Shown here: one piece after another, positions 43,710-52,253 of the stretch
Numbering within the stretch: position 1 is the stretch's first letter
Layout: each line of letters begins with the position of its first letter
Source: Thermodesulfovibrionales bacterium
Lineage (GTDB): Bacteria; Nitrospirota; Thermodesulfovibrionia; Thermodesulfovibrionales; SM23-35
Length of the DNA stretch: 57,026 bases
Direction: 5' to 3'
Assembly (NCBI GenBank): GCA_030019415.1
Contig: JASEEX010000008.1
Span: 1 to 57,026, forward strand
The notes under the pieces: model-generated
Database searches by the model: none
Told to the model about the DNA's origin: nothing
The model's input: the letters and a program-made list of their open reading frames with translations, nothing else
Made by a program: the position numbers and the translations under genes

Positions 43710-45179
43710 ATGAGAAAGAAGATACTCATTGGTATAGCGATTCTACTGTCAGGTTTTCTTTTAGGAGGACTCGCATTCTACGTCCTCAGTAAGACTACCG
43801 GACAACAGGGGTATTTGCCATACACTGTTACGCCTAATGTACCCCGACAGATAATGGAGACGAGCAGGGCTTTCTCTGAAATTGTCAGTACTGTTTCACC
43901 CGCCGTTGTAAACATTTCAACAACAAAGGTTTTCAAAAGAGATACAGAACCCTTTTTTGAGGATCCCTTTTTTGATTTCTTCAGGCCTTTCCATGATTTC
44001 AGAATGCCAAAAAAATGGAAGGAACAGAGCCTCGGCTCTGGCGTAGTTGTTTCACCAGATGGATACATAATTACGAATAACCATGTAGTTGAAAAGTCTG
44101 ATGAGATAAGGGTAACCCTTTTTGATAAAAGGACCTTCAGAGGCAGGATAGTAGGTGCTGACCCAAAAACAGACGTCGCTATAGTAAGGATAGATGCTAC
44201 GAACCTCCTGACAATTCCCTGGGGCGATTCTGAAAAGCTTCAGGTTGGTGAATTTGTCCTCGCTATAGGTAACCCTTACGGTCTCAGCCATACGGTCACA
44301 ATGGGTATAATAAGTGCTGTTGGAAGGGCCAATGTCGGAATTGTAGACTACGAGGACTTTATTCAGACAGATGCTGCTATAAATCCGGGGAATTCGGGTG
44401 GGCCCCTTGTAAACATCAAAGGAGAACTCATAGGTGTAAATACAGCAATATTCTCAAAAACAGGGGGATATCAGGGTATAGGTTTTGCGGTGCCCAGCAA
44501 CATGGCACGCCTTGTCATGAACCAGCTCATTCAAAAAGGGAAGGTTATGAGGGGTTGGCTCGGTGTTACCATACAGGAACTCACCCCTGAGCTTTCTCAG
44601 AAATTTGGCCTCGAAAAATCTAAAGGTGTCCTTATCAGTGATGTTGCAAAAGGTAGCCCGGCTGAGAAGGCCGGTATTATGAGGGGCGATATAATTCTTG
44701 AGTTTAACGGTAAGGAAGTAAAGGATGTAAGTAGCCTGCGAAATATGGTTGCCCAGAGTAAGGCTGGTGCTGAGGTATCAATGAAGATACTCCGGTCAGG
44801 GAAGGAACATACAGTCAGATTGGTTATTGTTGAGTTGCCGAGAGAAGTCGCAGAGGTTGTGCCAAACCAGATACCTGATGATTCAGAAGTAGGAGCACTT
44901 ACAGGCCTAACAGTTATTGATCTAACAAAAGAAATAGCAAGGCAGCTCGGGTTTACTAAAGACGAGAAAGGGGTTGTTGTTGTAAGAGTTGAACCTGCAA
45001 GTCCAGCAGATGAAGCCGGGATAAAAAAAGGCGATATCATAAATGAGGTAGATAGAAAACGGGTGGACAACCTGGAAGATTTTAACAGGATTGCCTCGAA
45101 TATAAAAAAGAATGAGACTGTCCTTCTTTTTATCACCAGGGGTAACAAAAAGTTTTATGTTACCCTCAAGGCATCTTAA
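43710..45179 (+). CDS. degP: Do/HtrA-family periplasmic serine protease
   Basis: 489 residues. N-terminal membrane anchor/signal (ILIGIAILLSGFLLGGLAFY). Catalytic triad: His in YIITNNHVVEKSDEIRV, Asp in KTDVAIVRID, Ser in NPGNSGGPLVN. Two PDZ domains follow (GWLGVTIQELTPELSQKFGL..., and LTVIDLTKEIARQLGFTKDE...). Handles misfolded envelope proteins. It is divergent from resB across 189 bp with no clear promoter hexamers. Confidence 0.93.
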   Translation: MRKKILIGIAILLSGFLLGGLAFYVLSKTTGQQGYLPYTVTPNVPRQIMETSRAFSEIVSTVSPAVVNISTTKVFKRDTEPFFEDPFFDFFRPFHDFRMPKKWKEQSLGSGVVVSPDGYIITNNHVVEKSDEIRVTLFDKRTFRGRIVGADPKTDVAIVRIDATNLLTIPWGDSEKLQVGEFVLAIGNPYGLSHTVTMGIISAVGRANVGIVDYEDFIQTDAAINPGNSGGPLVNIKGELIGVNTAIFSKTGGYQGIGFAVPSNMARLVMNQLIQKGKVMRGWLGVTIQELTPELSQKFGLEKSKGVLISDVAKGSPAEKAGIMRGDIILEFNGKEVKDVSSLRNMVAQSKAGAEVSMKILRSGKEHTVRLVIVELPREVAEVVPNQIPDDSEVGALTGLTVIDLTKEIARQLGFTKDEKGVVVVRVEPASPADEAGIKKGDIINEVDRKRVDNLEDFNRIASNIKKNETVLLFITRGNKKFYVTLKAS

Positions 45180-45184
45180 AAGAC

Positions 45185-45212
45185 AGTGAGCAGTAATAAG
45201 TGACGAGTGACA
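45185..45212. repeat. AGTGACG heptad array between degP and the PIN gene
   Basis: AGTGAGC, AGTAATA, AGTGACG, AGTGACA in tandem, starting 6 nt after the degP stop. Same sequence family as the array inside the gene at 18638-18665. Confidence 0.6.
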
Positions 45213-45234
45213 AACCCGGGGGAGGTGATAAGGA

Positions 45235-46242
45235 ATGTTTATTATTTTAAGGCTTGCAATCTTTTTACTCTTTGCATCTTCAGGTTACATCTTAGGTACA
45301 AAGTATAATTACGGTGCTTATGGTGTCCTGTTAGGGGGATTTTTAGGTCTTATCGCTATAGCTGCGGAGTTATTATTTAAGAAGGTCGAAATCGGAGCAA
45401 TTATCGGAGGGATATTAGGGATTTCTTGCGGGCTTTTGTTTGCCCACCTCCTTATGCTACCTTTAAAGCAAATCCTCGGTGAGGATATGACAACGGTATC
45501 TTTTGGACTGATGGCAGTATTTGGCTATGGAGGGCTTCTCCTTGGCCTGAGCAAGGGTAAGGGGATTTCGATTGCCGATGTCTTCAGGCTCTTCAGAGGG
45601 CAGGGTCCTGAAGAGAACCTCAAAGTCCTCGATACGAGTGTAATAATAGACGGACGCATTGCGGATGTATGCGACTCAGGATTCCTCGAGGGTGTTTTCA
45701 TACTCCCACAGTTTATTCTCCAGGAACTACAGCATATAGCAGATTCGGCTGACCCTGTGAAGAGGGCAAGGGGAAGACGCGGACTCGATATCCTGCACAA
45801 GATCCAGAAGATGTCCCATATAACAGTAAGAATAGTTGATGAGGATTTTCCAAAGATTAAAGAGGTTGATGCAAAGCTTGTTGCCTTAGCAAGGCTCTTA
45901 AACGCAAAAGTGATAACGAACGATTTTAACCTTAATAGGGTTGCAGAACTCCAGGGGGTAGCCGTCCTTAATATAAATGAACTTGCTAACTCCTTGAGAC
46001 CCGTTGTGCTTCCAGGTGAGACAATGAAAGTTTTTATACTAAAAGAGGGAAAGGAATACAATCAAGGAGTTGCATACCTTGATGATGGAACCATGGTAGT
46101 TATAGAAAATGGGAGAAGACTTACAGGAAAAAACGCAGATGTAACAGTTACGAGCGTGCTACAGACGACAGCAGGTAGGATGATATTCTCGAAGCTCAAG
46201 AAGGAAGAGTACGAGAGAGAGGAGTACAGGGCTGCTAAATAA
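45235..46242 (+). CDS. PIN/TRAM-domain membrane protein (PilT N-terminal type)
   Basis: 335 residues. Four N-terminal membrane helices, then a PIN nuclease domain (LKVLDTSVIIDGRIADVCDS, VKRARGRRGLDILHKIQ, KVITNDFNLNRVAELQGV with conserved acidic residues) and a TRAM-like C-terminus (VFILKEGKEYNQGVAYLDDG). This architecture is common just upstream of ispD/ispF in many bacteria and is probably a ribonuclease. Starts at ATG 45235 behind GGGGGAGGTGAT. Confidence 0.92.
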   Translation: MFIILRLAIFLLFASSGYILGTKYNYGAYGVLLGGFLGLIAIAAELLFKKVEIGAIIGGILGISCGLLFAHLLMLPLKQILGEDMTTVSFGLMAVFGYGGLLLGLSKGKGISIADVFRLFRGQGPEENLKVLDTSVIIDGRIADVCDSGFLEGVFILPQFILQELQHIADSADPVKRARGRRGLDILHKIQKMSHITVRIVDEDFPKIKEVDAKLVALARLLNAKVITNDFNLNRVAELQGVAVLNINELANSLRPVVLPGETMKVFILKEGKEYNQGVAYLDDGTMVVIENGRRLTGKNADVTVTSVLQTTAGRMIFSKLKKEEYEREEYRAAK

Positions 46243-46262
46243 TAGCCACCACCTTTGGTTAA

Positions 46263-46961
46263 ATGAACTACAAAGTTATAGCAATAGTGCCCTCGGCCGG
46301 GCGTGGCAAAAGGTTCGGTCCAAATATTAATAAGCCTTTTCAAGACCTCGGGGGTAAACCCCTTGTTGTCTGGTCAATCGAGACACTGGAGTCTGTTGAT
46401 GAAATAGCAGAGATAATACCTGTGCTCAGGAAAGAGGACATGGAGAGAGGGGTGGAGGTTTTTGAAAGGTACAAACTTTCAAAGATAAAGAGGATAGCAC
46501 CAGGCGGGAAAGAGCGACAGGATTCTGTATATAATGGCCTCAAGCTTGTAGAAGACAAAAATTGTATTGTCCTTATACATGATGGGGTTAGACCCCTCAT
46601 TGAGAAACCCCTAATACAAGAGGTAATAAAAGAATTAAAGGGTTTTGACGGGGTTGTCCTTGGGGTCCCTATCAAGGATACGATTAAAGAGGCAAAGGGA
46701 GGAATCATAAAGAAGACCCTGAGGAGGGATTCAATCTGGGCTATTCAGACTCCACAGGTTTTCCCTTACATTAATATTTTAACAGCATATGAGAGAGCGA
46801 TGAAGGAAGGCTTTTACTTAACAGATGATGCAGCCCTTGTTGAAGGATATGGAGGAAAGATAAAGGTTATAATGGGGTCATACAGGAATATTAAAATCAC
46901 CACTCCTGAAGACCTGAATATGGCGGAATTTTTTCTTAGCAGTAAAAGAAATAACCAATAA
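46263..46961 (+). CDS. ispD: 2-C-methyl-D-erythritol 4-phosphate cytidylyltransferase
   Basis: 232 residues. Third step of the MEP isoprenoid pathway. CTP-binding start VPSAGRGKRFGPNINKPFQD, then VLIHDGVRPLIEKPLI, RRDSIWAIQTPQVF and TDDAALVEGYGGKIKVIMGS. The last codons (RNNQ and stop) lie in the first heptads of the AATAACC array. Together with IspF downstream it supplies precursors for the polyprenyl synthase. Confidence 0.94.
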   Translation: MNYKVIAIVPSAGRGKRFGPNINKPFQDLGGKPLVVWSIETLESVDEIAEIIPVLRKEDMERGVEVFERYKLSKIKRIAPGGKERQDSVYNGLKLVEDKNCIVLIHDGVRPLIEKPLIQEVIKELKGFDGVVLGVPIKDTIKEAKGGIIKKTLRRDSIWAIQTPQVFPYINILTAYERAMKEGFYLTDDAALVEGYGGKIKVIMGSYRNIKITTPEDLNMAEFFLSSKRNNQ

Positions 46962-47107
46962 CCAAATCACAATAACCAAATAATAACCAATTACCAAACC
47001 TGTCCTGACGACAGGTGAGGATTCCAATAACCAGACATTTATTTGGTTATTGATTATTGGTTATTGGAGCTTATTTGGATTTTGGTTATTGGTGCTTGGT
47101 TATTTTT
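46950..47107. repeat. AATAACC / GGTTATT inverted heptad arrays
   Basis: AATAACC, AATAACC, AAATCAC, AATAACC and further units on the left; GGTTATTGATTATTGGTTATTG and similar on the right, in inverted orientation around a short non-repeat centre (CCTGTCCTGACGACAGG hairpin near 47000). It fills most of the ispD-ispF gap. Confidence 0.7.
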
Positions 47108-47154
47108 ATTTAGAAACTGGAGACGAAGAGTATTTGATTTGACAAAAATTAACC

Positions 47155-47643
47155 ATGGAGAATATAAACGACATAAGAACCGGTTTCGGTTACGACTCTC
47201 ACAGGCTTGTTGAGGGCAGAAGACTTATACTCGGCGGTGTAGATATCCCCTTTGAAAAGGGCCTCCTCGGCCACTCCGATGGAGATGTTTTATGCCACGC
47301 GATAATCGACTCCGTTATCGGTGCCATCGGCCTTGGCGATATAGGGAGACATTTCCCTGATACTGACCCGGAATGGGAAGACGCCTTTAGCATCGAGTTA
47401 CTTAAAAGCGTTATTGAGCTTGTAAGGCTGAGGGGTTTTGAATTCTTATGGTTAGATACCACCATCGTTGCAGAAGAACCCAAGCTCTCTCCTTACATCG
47501 AATCCATGAAAGAGGCAATATCAAAATCTGGAATCCCTTCAGGGTTAATCAATATTAAGGCCAAAACGAATGAAGGCATGGGATTCATCGGCCGTGGTGA
47601 GGGCATCGCAGCCTGTGCGGTTTGTCTGTTAAAAAAGGTTTAA
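47155..47643 (+). CDS. ispF: 2-C-methyl-D-erythritol 2,4-cyclodiphosphate synthase
   Basis: 162 residues, full length. Zinc-binding start GFGYDSHRLVEGRRLILGGV, then LLGHSDGDVLCHAIIDSVIG and DIGRHFPDTDPEWEDA, ending with KTNEGMGFIGRGEGIAACAV. Follows IspD in the MEP pathway (IspE is not in the window). Its stop overlaps that of the convergent rsmA. Confidence 0.96.
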   Translation: MENINDIRTGFGYDSHRLVEGRRLILGGVDIPFEKGLLGHSDGDVLCHAIIDSVIGAIGLGDIGRHFPDTDPEWEDAFSIELLKSVIELVRLRGFEFLWLDTTIVAEEPKLSPYIESMKEAISKSGIPSGLINIKAKTNEGMGFIGRGEGIAACAVCLLKKV

Positions 47644-48410
47644 TACCCCTTTAATAATATATTTGAAAGCCTTGCGAACTCTTCAATGCTTAAAGTCTCT
47701 GGCCTCCTATTTGAATCTATCCCTGCCTCGGCCAGCCTCTCTTTAATATCCTCCCTTAAACTTTTAAGAGAGTTGGAAAGCATTTTCCTCCTCTGGGAAA
47801 AGGCTGTCTTTACGACCCTGAAGAAAAATTCTTCATCCTTCACAAAGGCAGAGGGCCTCTCAAGGACCTTAATATGCACAACAGCAGAGTCAACCCTCGG
47901 CACTGGTCTGAATGCACCTTTAGGTATTATGAATTTAAGCCTCGGTTCTGTACAATACTGAACCATTATCGAAAGCAGACCATAATCCTTTCCTCCGGGA
48001 GCTGCTACTATCCTTTCCGCAACCTCTTTCTGGAGAGTCAGCGTTACGGAAATAAGATTTTTTTTCGCCCCAAGAAGCCTGAAGATAATAGGGGTTGTAA
48101 TATAGTAAGGTATATTTGCAACAACCTTAAATTCTGGAAGATTCTCATAAGAATATTTGAGGGCATCTCCATGTATTAATTCCACATTTTTATATTCAGC
48201 AAGTCCAGCTTTTAATTCCTCGAATAACTTATCATCAAGTTCGATGGCGATAACCTTTTTTACCTTTTCTGCAAGCATTCTCGTCAACCTGCCCGGGCCC
48301 GGGCCTATCTCGACAACGAGGTCTTCTCTGGAAAGCTGTGCTACCTGAACAATCCTTCTGAGGATTGATGGGTCATAAAGAAAATTCTGTCCTAAATATC
48401 TCTTTGCCAT
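47640..48410 (-). CDS. rsmA: 16S rRNA (adenine1518/1519-N6)-dimethyltransferase
   Basis: 256 residues from ATG 48410 (MAKRYLGQNFLYDPSILRRI). SAM motif VVEIGPGPGRLTRML and the catalytic VVANIPYYITTPIIF are intact; QRRKMLSNSLK follows as usual. The N-terminus overlaps the 3' end of the MFS gene by 38 nt, and a strong AAAGGAGGTGG lies 15-17 nt upstream inside that gene, so the start could be slightly further upstream (GTG 48428). Confidence 0.94.
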   Translation of the reverse strand: MAKRYLGQNFLYDPSILRRIVQVAQLSREDLVVEIGPGPGRLTRMLAEKVKKVIAIELDDKLFEELKAGLAEYKNVELIHGDALKYSYENLPEFKVVANIPYYITTPIIFRLLGAKKNLISVTLTLQKEVAERIVAAPGGKDYGLLSIMVQYCTEPRLKFIIPKGAFRPVPRVDSAVVHIKVLERPSAFVKDEEFFFRVVKTAFSQRRKMLSNSLKSLREDIKERLAEAGIDSNRRPETLSIEEFARLSNILLKGY

Positions 48411-49638
48411 TTTTAATGTTTGGTCCACCTCCTTTAACAGCTTTAAGAATGACCATGCCAATAAGGAAGAAGATAGCCACAGAAAGGATTGCAGGCCTCT
48501 GACTTCCTAAGGAGGAAGATATCAGGCCAAAGATGAGGGGGCCGAGGATAGCAGATGACTTTCCCACTAAAGAATACACACCAAAATATTCTGCTTCTTT
48601 CCCTTCAGGGATAAATTGGGTATACAATGCCCTCGTAGCTGCCCGAACAGTGCCAAGTCCGAGCCCGGCTAAAGAGGCCAGCACCCAGAACTGTGCCTTA
48701 GTCTGAACAAAGAAGGCAATAGTTGCAACAGATGTCCACATGAGAAGTGAAATCATGACAACCTTTTTAGGGCCCCTTAAATCAATAGGTTTTGCCATTA
48801 AAAAGGACCCGAGAAGGGCTGTTACCTGAACGATTATGTAAAGAGCAATCAGTTCCTGTGGTTCAAAGCCGAGGGTAGTGGCAGCAAAAATGCTCGAGAA
48901 TACTATCACCGTATTCAAACCATCTTCGTATATAAGATATGAAATCAAGAACTTCTTCAACTCCTTTTTTCCCCATATTTCCTTTAGGGTCCCTATGGTG
49001 AATCTAAGACCTCTGATTCCTGCACCGACTACTGAGAATTCACCCTTTGTATCCCCGGGTAGAAAAAGAAAGGCAGGTATAGAAAAGAGGCCAAAAAAGG
49101 TGGCAACCATAAGCCATGTTACCTCGAACTGACCGGCTCTTACTAATGGAATGGCAAATAGGAGCGAGATTATAGAGCCGGCATAACCAACCCCGAATCC
49201 CCACGCCGAGACCCTGCCCTGATATTCCTGAGGGGCTACCCTTGGGAGGAAGGAGTTGTAAAAGACAAGCCCTCCCTCCATGCCGATATTCGCAATGGTT
49301 GCAAGGGCGAATCCTTCAAGGATCATTCCTTTATCGAGGATAGAAAGGCCTGCAATGGCAGCTACACTTAAGGCGGTGTAAAGAAAGAGAAACCTCTTTC
49401 TGATACCACCGTAATCCGCTATACCTCCGAGAAAGGGGGAACTTAAGGCTACAGATGCCATGCTGACTGATATTACCCTTCCCCACCATAGATCCCCAAG
49501 CCCTGTTTCATTTCCAACAATGGTATTTGCATAATAAACAGGGAAAACAACTGAGGCTATTACAGCAGAGTAACTGGAGTTTGCAAAGTCAAAAAAGGTC
49601 CAGCTTATAATATGTTTTTTATTCAGGTTCATTACCAA
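48373..49638 (-). CDS. MFS transporter (UMF1/Atg22-like)
   Basis: 421 residues with about twelve hydrophobic helices. The N-terminus ISWTFFDFANSSYSAVIASV is characteristic of the UMF1/Atg22-like group. Other family traits are FLGGIADYGGIRKRFLFLYT and GLGTVRAATRALYTQFIPEG. Substrate unknown; relatives are annotated as amino-acid or general effluxers. The gene appears complete. Confidence 0.85.
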   Translation of the reverse strand: MVMNLNKKHIISWTFFDFANSSYSAVIASVVFPVYYANTIVGNETGLGDLWWGRVISVSMASVALSSPFLGGIADYGGIRKRFLFLYTALSVAAIAGLSILDKGMILEGFALATIANIGMEGGLVFYNSFLPRVAPQEYQGRVSAWGFGVGYAGSIISLLFAIPLVRAGQFEVTWLMVATFFGLFSIPAFLFLPGDTKGEFSVVGAGIRGLRFTIGTLKEIWGKKELKKFLISYLIYEDGLNTVIVFSSIFAATTLGFEPQELIALYIIVQVTALLGSFLMAKPIDLRGPKKVVMISLLMWTSVATIAFFVQTKAQFWVLASLAGLGLGTVRAATRALYTQFIPEGKEAEYFGVYSLVGKSSAILGPLIFGLISSSLGSQRPAILSVAIFFLIGMVILKAVKGGGPNIKNGKEIFRTEFSL

Positions 49639-49645
49639 TGGCTTT

Positions 49646-49745
49646 GGCAGGACATAGCATTTTCGCTCATTCTCGGTCGTATCGACCTCCGAGGTGAATT
49701 CTGTCTTCGACAGAATTCAAAACCGCTCAAATGCTATGTCCTGCC
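49646..49745. repeat. Solo copy of the inner stem element (copy C)
   Basis: 100 bp, inverted relative to copy A. Terminal arms GGCAGGACATAGC and GCTATGTCCTGCC pair perfectly; compared with copies A and B (GGCAGGATATAGT / ACTATATCCTGCC) both sides of the stem changed together. The inner CGCTCATTCTCGGTCG...CGACC and AACCGCTC arms are shared. An EcoRI-like hairpin GAATTCTGTC...GACAGAATTC replaces the middle. No outer GGAAGCATCTC arms. Lies between pdxA and the MFS gene. Confidence 0.8.
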
Positions 49746-49767
49746 TTTCCTTATCTGATCTGCTAAA

Positions 49768-50742
49768 TCATATCCTTAAAATCGCTGCCATTTTTATCGC
49801 CTCAATCATGCTTGATGGACTGGCAATACCTTTCCACGCAATATCGTATGCTGTGCCGTGGTCAGGAGAAGTTCGGATAATAGGCAGTCCTACTGTCAAA
49901 TTTACCCCTTCATCAAAGGCAATCATTTTTAAGGGAATCAACCCCTGGTCATGATACATGCAGACAATAATATCAATCTCACCTCTGTATGCCTTATGGA
50001 AAACAGTATCTGAAGGATATGGACCTGAAACAGGAACCCCTTCTCTTAACGCCTCTTTAACAGCGGGGATTATTTCTTTAATTTCTTCATCACCGAATAG
50101 CCCTGTTTCTCCTGCGTGAGGATTAAGTCCGGCAACAGCTATTCTCGGGGCCTTAATTCCGAGCATGTCGCATGCCTTCTTTGCGAGACGAAGGGTCTTT
50201 AATATCCTATCCTTTGTAATTAAAGCAGGGACGCTCTTCAATGGCGTATGGATTGTAGCAAGAATAATCCTCAATGGCCCACCAGTAAGCATCATTACAT
50301 AGTCTTTTGTATCAGTTAAATCAGCGAGCATCTCTGTATGGCCAGGCCATTCAAAACCAGCCATCTTCAATGCCTTTTTTGAAATTGGAGCTGTGACAAT
50401 TCCATCAACCTGCCTGTTCAATGCAAGCTCAACGGCCCTTTTTATGTAGCTCACACATGCCCTACCACCCTCTGCAGTCGGTTCACCTTTCTTATATTTT
50501 TCGATTATTCCCATATCAATAAGCCCAATTGTCCCAACAGATGGCTCAGATTCTTCAGGTGATTTGATTATCCCCAATTTTATTGGGAGATTAAGAAGTC
50601 TTAATGCCTCTTCCATAACAACCCTGTCACCTATAACCAAAGGAGTGCAGTAATCCTTTACCTCAGCACAGTAAAAAGCTTTTACAATTATTTCAGGCCC
50701 GACCCCCCCAGGGTCTCCCATTGTGATAGCGAGTTTCTTCAT
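49768..50742 (-). CDS. pdxA: 4-hydroxythreonine-4-phosphate dehydrogenase
   Basis: 324 residues from ATG 50742 (MKKLAITMGDPGGVGPEIIV); the frame is open further upstream but matches nothing. Metal/substrate motifs: GHTEMLADLTDTKDYVMM, TIHTPLKSVPALIT, AGLNPHAGETGLFG, and CMYHDQGLIPLKMIAFDEGV. Pyridoxal phosphate synthesis, cofactor for SPT, BioA and GlgP in this window. Ends normally. Confidence 0.95.
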   Translation of the reverse strand: MKKLAITMGDPGGVGPEIIVKAFYCAEVKDYCTPLVIGDRVVMEEALRLLNLPIKLGIIKSPEESEPSVGTIGLIDMGIIEKYKKGEPTAEGGRACVSYIKRAVELALNRQVDGIVTAPISKKALKMAGFEWPGHTEMLADLTDTKDYVMMLTGGPLRIILATIHTPLKSVPALITKDRILKTLRLAKKACDMLGIKAPRIAVAGLNPHAGETGLFGDEEIKEIIPAVKEALREGVPVSGPYPSDTVFHKAYRGEIDIIVCMYHDQGLIPLKMIAFDEGVNLTVGLPIIRTSPDHGTAYDIAWKGIASPSSMIEAIKMAAILRI

Positions 50743-50924
50743 AATTCCAAAATTTGAATCTTCTCCCGACCTACAGCGGTTTTCTTTATCAGTAGCCAGA
50801 CAGTTATAGTTTACCCTATTGTTGCAATAATACATATACGCAAAACTCTACGCTCACCCGTTAGAAAGGAAGCCCATCTTGTTACGAGAGCTGAGGAAAA
50901 AGTTAAATAAAGGAAGGCATACCT

Positions 50925-51707
50925 CTAAGGATTTGTATTGCCACGATACTCTTCGATGCCAGTCAAAGATTTAAGCCTCCTGTAGATAATATGTGCCATG
51001 CTGAAGAGATTTACGGTATCTTCTTTATTGTAAAGCACGAGTAAATCGAGGGCCCTGCTATTTCCCCTTTTTACCTCCTGCCATAGCAGGACCGCATCGT
51101 AACCGTCCATCTCTCTTACCTCATCCTGCCTCTGTATCCCAAAATATTGCTCAAGTCTTTTGAGACCACTCTTCAGAGCGAGTCTCCTCGCACCAAAACA
51201 GAGGTCGAAGTGCGGAATATTGAATCTGAGTCTGCGGAAGCAACTTCTTAGAAAGGGTATGTCAAATACAGAACCATAGAAGGTGATAAGATATTTATAT
51301 TTAGAGATCTCTTCATTCAGAGAATCCGCTGTTAGATTTTCTCCCCTCACAAAACACTTATAGTCTTTACCGTCGTATATTCCAACAAGGGTCACATATC
51401 CACCTCTGCCAAGGGGAAAACCATTCGTCTCTATATCGATGCAGACAGTATCATCTTTAAAGACCTCGAAGAGCCTCCAGTGTTCGCTCCTTTTCAGGGT
51501 TGTTGCGAAATACTCTGCATTGCCCTCATTTAGCTCTGTATATGCGGAAAATAGTGCCTCATCAAAGAGCCTTTTTTTCTGCGGATTTATGAACGAAAGG
51601 TTATTTGAATCAAGAAAATGAGTCCATGTAAGAATGCCTTCTCTCCAGAGCCTCCTTTCAAGCCTCTGGCCTATTCCATTAAGTATGGTAAATGTGCTCC
51701 TTATCAT
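50925..51707 (-). CDS. Ribonuclease-H-like exonuclease (YprB type)
   Basis: 260 residues. A helical lead-in (GIGQRLERRLWREGILTWTH) precedes a DEDD-type exonuclease core: VCIDIETNGFPLGRGGYVTL, YLITFYGSVFDIPFLRSCFR and LLVLYNKEDTVNLFSMAHII. This matches the YprB/RNaseH_2 family of predicted 3'-5' exonucleases. Substrate not established. Confidence 0.82.
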   Translation of the reverse strand: MIRSTFTILNGIGQRLERRLWREGILTWTHFLDSNNLSFINPQKKRLFDEALFSAYTELNEGNAEYFATTLKRSEHWRLFEVFKDDTVCIDIETNGFPLGRGGYVTLVGIYDGKDYKCFVRGENLTADSLNEEISKYKYLITFYGSVFDIPFLRSCFRRLRFNIPHFDLCFGARRLALKSGLKRLEQYFGIQRQDEVREMDGYDAVLLWQEVKRGNSRALDLLVLYNKEDTVNLFSMAHIIYRRLKSLTGIEEYRGNTNP

Positions 51708-51760
51708 GGCTCATATTATACCTTATTCAGTACCTTTAAACTTAGTAATCTTTTCCTCTC

Positions 51761-51977
51761 GTAAGCATCACCTTTTCCGTGATAAGTTAACCACGAATCT
51801 ATAAAAGGCAATAAATGGCAGGATATAGTATTTGAGCGGTTTCGTTTGCCGATAGTCCAACGAGAATATTTATAATATAAGGAGGCAAAAGCCTCGGAGT
51901 CCCGCACCATAACATGGTGCGGGACGAGAATGAGCGAGAATACTATATCCTGTCATCACGGAATTGGAGATGCTTCC
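51761..51977. mobile_element. MITE-like element, copy B, with 9-bp target duplication
   Basis: 217 bp, same orientation and organisation as copy A. Terminal repeats GTAAGCATCACC and GGAGATGCTTCC, then TTCCGTGAT on both arms. Perfect 9-bp direct repeat TTTCCTCTC at 51752-51760 and 51978-51986. The inner stem is present (GGCAGGATATAGTATTT), with a different apical hairpin, CCCGCACCAT...ATGGTGCGGG. It fills most of the gap between the exonuclease and the nucleotidyltransferase pair. Confidence 0.85.
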
Positions 51978-52028
51978 TTTCCTCTCTTGACCTTTTGTCT
52001 ATGTCCCTCGGAAGGAATCGGGATAGAA

Positions 52029-52253
52029 TTAAAGGGAAAATGGAATTTTCAGTCTCCTTCTCTTGTATCCAATGAGTATAAAGTCATCTTTTTCCTTCTC
52101 CTTTATCTTTTTGATCGCCAGGTCCATGAGAATCTCCTTTTCCTCAGCATTTCTTTCGACCTGCTTCCTGTATCTTTTAAATCCTAACTCTTCTCTCAGA
52201 AGAAGAAAATCAATTGGAGATGCATCCTCATATTTTTTTATTCTTACCTTCAT
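52029..52253 (-). CDS. Small basic protein paired with a nucleotidyltransferase-like gene
   Basis: 74 residues, lysine/arginine-rich, predicted helical (LLLREELGFKRYRKQVERNA, LAIKKIKEKEKDD). Its start overlaps the stop of the nucleotidyltransferase-like gene by 4 nt, so they are co-translated. I do not recognise the family. The arrangement resembles a two-gene toxin-antitoxin or addiction unit, but nothing in the sequence proves that. Confidence 0.55.
   Translation of the reverse strand: MKVRIKKYEDASPIDFLLLREELGFKRYRKQVERNAEEKEILMDLAIKKIKEKEKDDFILIGYKRRRLKIPFSL

Noticed and set aside
50860-50874. Fourth copy of the CCCCGTTAGAAA element
   Set aside because: Only one arm (ACCCGTTAGAAAGG) is present, without its partner or flanking repeat.
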